From an uncultured Oscillospiraceae bacterium (GTDB lineage: Bacteria > Bacillota > Clostridia > Oscillospirales > Acutalibacteraceae): 27,096 nt of DNA. The stretch spans positions 1-27,096 of the forward strand of contig URNF01000015.1 in assembly GCA_900549155.1 (NCBI GenBank). The letters run 5' to 3'. Position 1 is the first letter of the stretch, and each line of letters starts with the position of its first letter. The notes under the pieces are model-generated. The model was given only the letters and a program-made list of their open reading frames with translations. It was not told where the DNA came from and made no database searches. This document shows, piece after piece, positions 23,182 through 27,096 of this stretch. A program made the position numbers and the translations under genes.

Positions 23182-24417
23182 CTATTTTATCAGTGCGCCG
23201 AACAATCGACCGAAAGCACAGAAAAGCCCCATTTTGCCGACCGACTGCTCCGCCCGCAGCGGAATTTCCGCAACCACCTTGTTGTCAAGTGCCAGCCGCC
23301 ATGTGCCGATGACCTGCCCCGCTTCCACCGGCGCTTCCAGCTTCTCGGAAAGCTCCACCGACGGCACCACCTGTCTCTCCTGTCCCTTTGCAAGCAGAAG
23401 CGGCTGTGCCGCATCCGCCTTTACCGCCACCGTCGCCGCCGTGCCGTGACGCACCGCGACGGGATGCAGCTGCGCCGCGTCGGGCACAGGCGTATACAGC
23501 GCGTAGTGCGCAAATCCATAGTCAAGCATGGCGCGTGCCCCGCCGAAGCGTTCGTCGGTGGTGGCACAGCCGAGAATGACCGCGACAAAGCTGATGCCGT
23601 TTCGCGTTGCGGTCGCGCACAGGCAGTGACCCGCCTTTTGTGTTGTGCCGGTCTTCAGCCCCGTCGTGCCGGTATAATGCCGCACCAGCTTGTTGGTGTT
23701 CACCAGCTGCGACTTGCCATCGCGCAGGGTATCCATCCACACGGTGGTGTATTTCTGAATAAGCGTATGCCGCATCAGCTCGCGCGCCATGAGCGCCACA
23801 TCGTGCGCGGAAGAATAGGCATCGTCGCTCAGTCCGCTGCAATCGAGAAACTTCGTGTCCTTCATGCCGAGCTGTGCCGCGCGCTCGTTCATGCGGGCAA
23901 CAAAGCTGTCGATGCTGCCGCAAAGGTGCTCCGCCAGCGCAGCGCATGCATCATTGGCAGACACGATCGTTGCCGCCTTCAGCAGCTCATCCACCGTCAT
24001 TTGTTCCCCCTGCTCCAGCCAGATCTGCGATCCGCCCATGGATGCGGCGGTCGCCGACGCCGTGACAGTCTCATCGAGCTTGATGATGCCGCCGTCGATC
24101 GCTTCCGCCACAAGCAGCAGCGTCATGATCTTCGTCACCGACGCGATCGCCAGCTTTTCATGGCTGTTTTTCTCAAACAGCACCGTGCCTGTCTCCTGCT
24201 CCATCAGAACAGCAGACTTGCCGCCGACGGACAGCGCCGCTTCCGACACAGCCGCAGCGGTCGGCGCCCATTTTTTGTCGTCCTCCGTCGCGGGTGATGC
24301 GACGCCGTCCGCCGCATCATAGATGTAGTTTCCCTTTGCCGCTGCCGCAACGCCGTGTGTGCCGAGCAGCACCGCGCATGACAGTGCTGCCAGCACACGC
24401 CTTATGTTCTGTCTCAT
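23182..24417 (-). CDS. Penicillin-binding D-alanyl-D-alanine carboxypeptidase (DacF/PBP5 type)
   Basis: Exported serine carboxypeptidase that trims the last D-alanine from peptidoglycan pentapeptides. 411 residues: a signal peptide to about residue 27 (cleavage after VAAAA), then a peptidase S11 domain with SVTK (Ser93-Lys96), SAN (153-155) and KTG (255-257), then the C-terminal PBP5-type beta domain. All catalytic motifs are intact. Residues 28-60 are a variable linker. The ATG at 24417 is chosen since AAAGGG lies upstream; an alternative TTG start at 24444 is much weaker. The ribosome binding site is inside a hairpin (24423-24467). It lies 63 bp after the Gfo/Idh gene. Confidence 0.95.
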   Translation of the reverse strand: MRQNIRRVLAALSCAVLLGTHGVAAAAKGNYIYDAADGVASPATEDDKKWAPTAAAVSEAALSVGGKSAVLMEQETGTVLFEKNSHEKLAIASVTKIMTLLLVAEAIDGGIIKLDETVTASATAASMGGSQIWLEQGEQMTVDELLKAATIVSANDACAALAEHLCGSIDSFVARMNERAAQLGMKDTKFLDCSGLSDDAYSSAHDVALMARELMRHTLIQKYTTVWMDTLRDGKSQLVNTNKLVRHYTGTTGLKTGTTQKAGHCLCATATRNGISFVAVILGCATTDERFGGARAMLDYGFAHYALYTPVPDAAQLHPVAVRHGTAATVAVKADAAQPLLLAKGQERQVVPSVELSEKLEAPVEAGQVIGTWRLALDNKVVAEIPLRAEQSVGKMGLFCAFGRLFGALIK

Positions 24418-24422
24418 AAAAT

Positions 24423-24467
24423 CACCCTTTCCGCGTACCTTCAAAGAAAGGATATGCAGAAAGGGTG
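24423..24467 (-). promoter_or_regulatory. Hairpin holding the ribosome binding site of the carboxypeptidase gene
   Basis: In the minus-strand RNA, 24467-24456 pairs with 24434-24423 as a 12 bp stem (CACCCTTTC pairs with GAAAGGGTG, then one U-G and two G-C). Its 3' arm contains the AAAGGGTG ribosome binding site, five bases before the ATG. ATTTT follows the hairpin, so it could act either as a translation block or a weak terminator of the upstream operon. Confidence 0.5.
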
Positions 24468-24480
24468 AAAAATATCAGTT

Positions 24481-25653
24481 TTACCAGCGCACCTGCCAAC
24501 GGTCGGCATATTTGTCGCTTTTTTCGGTCGTTTGTGCCGTTTTTCCGGCGGTCGAACGACTTGCACGTTCCTGCAAAAGGCGGTCAAACAGCGCCGTGTC
24601 AAGCGGCAGCGACACGGGGCGGTTGCCCGTCCACTGCGACAGATAGGCGGCGTTTGAGAGCGTCAGTTCGAAAATGCCGTCCGTGCCGGGTGCTAAAAGC
24701 GGCGTGCCGTGCAGCACCGCATCGGTGAAGTTCTGCAGAATACCGGCATGCGCCGTTTCGGGGCGATCGGGGCGGATCTCCTCATAAGTCACCGCCGTGT
24801 CCGGTGTGTTTTCCGCTGCCGCAAAGCAGAAATCGCGTTCGGCGGCAGCAAGCCGCCACCATTTGAGCACACCGTTTTCCAGCACCAGCTTGCCGCGATC
24901 TCCCGTGATCTCCAGACGGTTCGTGCCGGGGTATTCGCCCGTTGAGGTGATGAACGTGCCGACAGCGCCGCCCGCATAGCGGGTGAAGATCGTGACATCG
25001 TCCTCGACCTCGATGCGATGATATTTGGCGACGTCGCAGAAAGCCGTCACCTCCTGCGGCATGCCGCAGATCCATTGCCACAGATCCAGGTTATGCGGCG
25101 CCTGGTTGAGCAGCACACCGCCGCCCTCCCCGCTCCAGGTCGCGCGCCAGCTGCCGGAATCGTAATAGTGCTGTGTGCGATACCAGTTAGTGATGATCCA
25201 CACCGTGCGTTTGAGCGCGCCGAGTGCGCCGCCTTTGACGATCTCCCGCGCTTTTGCAAACAGCGGATTTGTGCGCTGATTGAACATGATGCCGAATGTC
25301 AGTCCCGACCGTGCGGCAGCATCGTTCAGCGCTGCCGCTTTGGAAACGGTGATGTCCACCGGCTTTTCCACCAGCACATGCACACCGCTTGCAAGCGCCG
25401 CCATGGCGATGTCCGCATGCAGCGGATGGGGCACGGCGATCTCCACCGCGTCCACCGTGCCGCTTGCAAGCAGCGCGGCGCAGTCCGCAAACGCGGGCAC
25501 GCCCCACGTTTTCTCCGCAAAGGCACGGCGCGACGGATCGGTGTCGCAGACCGCCGCCAGCGCCGCTCCCTCTATTTTCCCCGCCGCAAGGCAGGCGGCG
25601 TGTGCCGTTCCGATGTTCCCGACGCCGATGACGCCGAAGCGCACTGTGTTCAT
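24481..25653 (-). CDS. Gfo/Idh/MocA-family oxidoreductase (copy 1)
   Basis: NAD(P)-dependent dehydrogenase family acting on sugars, inositols or sugar acids. 390 residues with an N-terminal Rossmann fold (GVIGVGNIGTAHA, 7-19), catalytic EKP at 96-98 (HVLVEKP), and the C-terminal alpha/beta domain with substrate-site His187 and Asp190 in GGGVLLNQAPHNLDL. It has the same length as the neighbouring copy and shares the run SGEGGGVLLNQ and DLWQWICGMPQ with it. The start codon follows GAGGG, 9 nt after the stop of copy 2, so they are co-transcribed. The substrate is unknown. Confidence 0.93.
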   Translation of the reverse strand: MNTVRFGVIGVGNIGTAHAACLAAGKIEGAALAAVCDTDPSRRAFAEKTWGVPAFADCAALLASGTVDAVEIAVPHPLHADIAMAALASGVHVLVEKPVDITVSKAAALNDAAARSGLTFGIMFNQRTNPLFAKAREIVKGGALGALKRTVWIITNWYRTQHYYDSGSWRATWSGEGGGVLLNQAPHNLDLWQWICGMPQEVTAFCDVAKYHRIEVEDDVTIFTRYAGGAVGTFITSTGEYPGTNRLEITGDRGKLVLENGVLKWWRLAAAERDFCFAAAENTPDTAVTYEEIRPDRPETAHAGILQNFTDAVLHGTPLLAPGTDGIFELTLSNAAYLSQWTGNRPVSLPLDTALFDRLLQERASRSTAGKTAQTTEKSDKYADRWQVRW

Positions 25654-25662
25654 ACTGTTCCC

Positions 25663-26835
25663 TCACTTACCGTAGGTTCCCTCGGTGTCCGCGACAACGG
25701 CTTTCACGCCCGTCTTGCGCCGCGAGGTCGCCACGCGTTTCATGAGCTCAGTATAATACAATTCCTCGTCAAAGGGAAGGGAAATTTCCTTGTCGAGGAA
25801 TGCGGAAAGATGCATGGCATTGGAAAGAGTCAGACCGTTTATGCCCTCGCTGCCGTGCGCGACAAGCGGTTCACCGCGCAAAATGGCACCGCCCCACGCA
25901 CGGATAACGCCGTTGTGCTGTTCGCTTTTGCCGTCCAGTGCGGGATCGATCTCGATCACCTTGGGTGAGCCGAACGGCACGGTGTTTTCTTTTGTGAAGA
26001 TCGGCTCGGGCGTTTCGAATTCATAGATCTTGAGCGTGTGCTCACCGTCGGCAATGATCTGCGCCTTGTCGAGTTGAATTTCAAAACGGTTGGTACCGTG
26101 CGCATCACCCGTCGAAGTCACAAACACACCCGTCGCGCCGTTCGGATATTCCGCATAGGCGGTGACATCGTCCTCGACCTCGATGTCATGCCACTGTCCG
26201 AAGTGCAGCTTGGCATATACCTTTTGCGGCATACCGCAGATCCACTGCCACAGGTCAAGCTGGTGCGGGCACTGATTGAGCAGCACACCGCCGCCCTCCC
26301 CGCTCCAGGTCGCGCGCCAGTCGCCGGAATCATAATATGCCTGCGGGCGATACCAGGTGGTGATGAGCCAGTTGGTACGGCGCAGCGCGCCGTATTTTCC
26401 CGACTGCACCAGCTCGTGCATTTTCCGATAGACGCAGTTGGTGCGCTGATTGAACATCAAGCCGAACACCACCTCGGGGTGTTTTTTCGCCGTCTCGTTC
26501 ATTTCGCGCACCTGCTTTGTGTAGACGCCCGCAGGCTTCTCCACCATGACATGGATACCGCGCTCCATGCACGCGATCGCATACTGCGGATGAAAATAGT
26601 GCGGCACACACACCATGCAGGCATCGAGCTTGCCGCTGTCCAGCATCGCGACGGCGTCCTCAAAAACGCAAAGCGACGGCGACAGCTCCTTTTTTGCCCA
26701 CAAAAGGCGGTCGGGGTTGGTGTCCGCCACCGCGACCAGTTCGAAATCGGGGCAGTCACCGTTCACGATGTGCTTTGCGTGGGCGCTGCCCATGTTGCCG
26801 ATGCCGATGATGCCGAGCCGAATTTTCTTTTCCAT
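25663..26835 (-). CDS. Gfo/Idh/MocA-family oxidoreductase (copy 2)
   Basis: Second member of the pair, also 390 residues. Rossmann motif GIIGIGNMGSAHA (8-20), EKP at 99-101, and His191/Asp194 in GGGVLLNQCPHQLDL. The internal part of the barrel-side domain (about 240-330) differs clearly from copy 1, so they probably act on different intermediates or positions. AAGGAGG precedes the ATG. It follows the TIM-barrel gene by 12 nt. The order isomerase/epimerase then two dehydrogenases is typical of inositol or uncommon-sugar catabolism (inference). Confidence 0.93.
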   Translation of the reverse strand: MEKKIRLGIIGIGNMGSAHAKHIVNGDCPDFELVAVADTNPDRLLWAKKELSPSLCVFEDAVAMLDSGKLDACMVCVPHYFHPQYAIACMERGIHVMVEKPAGVYTKQVREMNETAKKHPEVVFGLMFNQRTNCVYRKMHELVQSGKYGALRRTNWLITTWYRPQAYYDSGDWRATWSGEGGGVLLNQCPHQLDLWQWICGMPQKVYAKLHFGQWHDIEVEDDVTAYAEYPNGATGVFVTSTGDAHGTNRFEIQLDKAQIIADGEHTLKIYEFETPEPIFTKENTVPFGSPKVIEIDPALDGKSEQHNGVIRAWGGAILRGEPLVAHGSEGINGLTLSNAMHLSAFLDKEISLPFDEELYYTELMKRVATSRRKTGVKAVVADTEGTYGK

Positions 26836-26847
26836 GGTTCTTCCTCC

Positions 26848-27096
26848 TTAAAATCCGCGGGACTTCAGATACGCATAGCTGCGTTTTAAGCATTCGAAAG
26901 GATCTTCACCGTTGCAGTCGTCCTGTTCCACCAGCATATACTGCACATGGGCATCCCTCGCCTTTTCAAAAATGCGGTCGAAATTCAGGTTACCCTCACC
27001 CAAAACCGCCATTTTTCTGCCATAGGCAAAGTCCTTCAAATGGATGCACGGCACTCTGTCGGAAAGGCGGGAAAGCCAATCGGCGGGATCGCCGCC
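26848..27096 (-). CDS. C-terminal part of a sugar phosphate isomerase/epimerase (TIM barrel)
   Basis: The frame is open to the window edge; 82 residues are visible. GGDPADWLSRLSDRVPCIHLKDF followed by LGEGNLNFDRIF and YMLVEQDDCN is typical of the last strands of xylose-isomerase-like TIM barrels (IolE/IolI/hexulose epimerase type), where HLKD and VEQD carry metal ligands and active-site residues. It is the upstream gene of the two-dehydrogenase operon. The N-terminal part lies beyond 27096. Confidence 0.88.
   Translation of the reverse strand, partial: GGDPADWLSRLSDRVPCIHLKDFAYGRKMAVLGEGNLNFDRIFEKARDAHVQYMLVEQDDCNGEDPFECLKRSYAYLKSRGF

Noticed and set aside
1..27096. CRISPR array, transposase, integrase, phage genes, toxin-antitoxin pair or known riboswitch
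   Set aside because: None seen on either strand: no regularly spaced repeats, no DDE or recombinase motifs, and no leader matching a riboswitch class I can recognise by eye.

Overview
The window reads as chromosomal DNA of a moderately GC-rich, low-GC-phylum (Bacillota, class Clostridia, probably gut Oscillospiraceae-type) bacterium. This rests on consensus sigma-A promoters with 16-17 bp spacers, strong AGGAGG-type ribosome binding sites, a Bce-type peptide-detoxification module, a DivIVA-family protein, a YceD-L32 pair, and a tmRNA tag ending VALAA. No phage, transposase, CRISPR array or rRNA gene is visible. Most genes lie on the minus strand; the plus strand carries an XRE regulator, the tmRNA gene and a glycosidase.

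Layout. 1-2898: start of a nucleotide-binding oxidoreductase, then argH and argG (arginine synthesis) behind a consensus promoter. 2898-8049: a minus-strand block in the order histidine phosphatase, response regulator, histidine kinase, ABC ATPase, FtsX-type permease. The last two genes have their own promoter next to a TTACA-N4-TGTAA operator, so this is a Bce-like sense-and-export system for cell-wall-active peptides with an added phosphatase. 8162-11644: a divergent XRE regulator, two polytopic membrane proteins and a Thr/Ala-linker lipoprotein with a probable alpha/alpha-barrel domain. 11692-13639: uppP (undecaprenyl-diphosphate phosphatase), a YdbC/PC4-type ssDNA-binding protein and a DivIVA-like coiled-coil protein. 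13777-14156: tmRNA (ssrA) and its terminator, followed by a palindrome-rich block at 14160-14317.

14318-17292: an AraC regulator divergent from a GH95-like glycosidase, with back-to-back promoters that appear to share one -35 hexamer; this is a compact carbohydrate-use locus. 17338-20207: plsY, der, rpmF and yceD, housekeeping genes for phospholipid and ribosome assembly. 20305-22995: an F420-gamma-glutamyl-ligase-like protein of unknown role, a small P-loop protein and pgi. 23182-27096: a D,D-carboxypeptidase preceded by a hairpin that holds its ribosome binding site, then two tandem 390-residue Gfo/Idh/MocA oxidoreductases and the end of a sugar-isomerase-type TIM barrel, which look like one sugar or polyol catabolic operon.

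The most noteworthy points are the phosphatase built into the Bce-type operon and the operator pair at 5761-5795, the shared -35 of the AraC/glycosidase pair, the palindromic block after ssrA, the apparent GAC resume codon of the tmRNA, and several minus-strand RNA hairpins that overlap or abut ribosome binding sites. I see no clearly novel multi-gene defence or mobile system.
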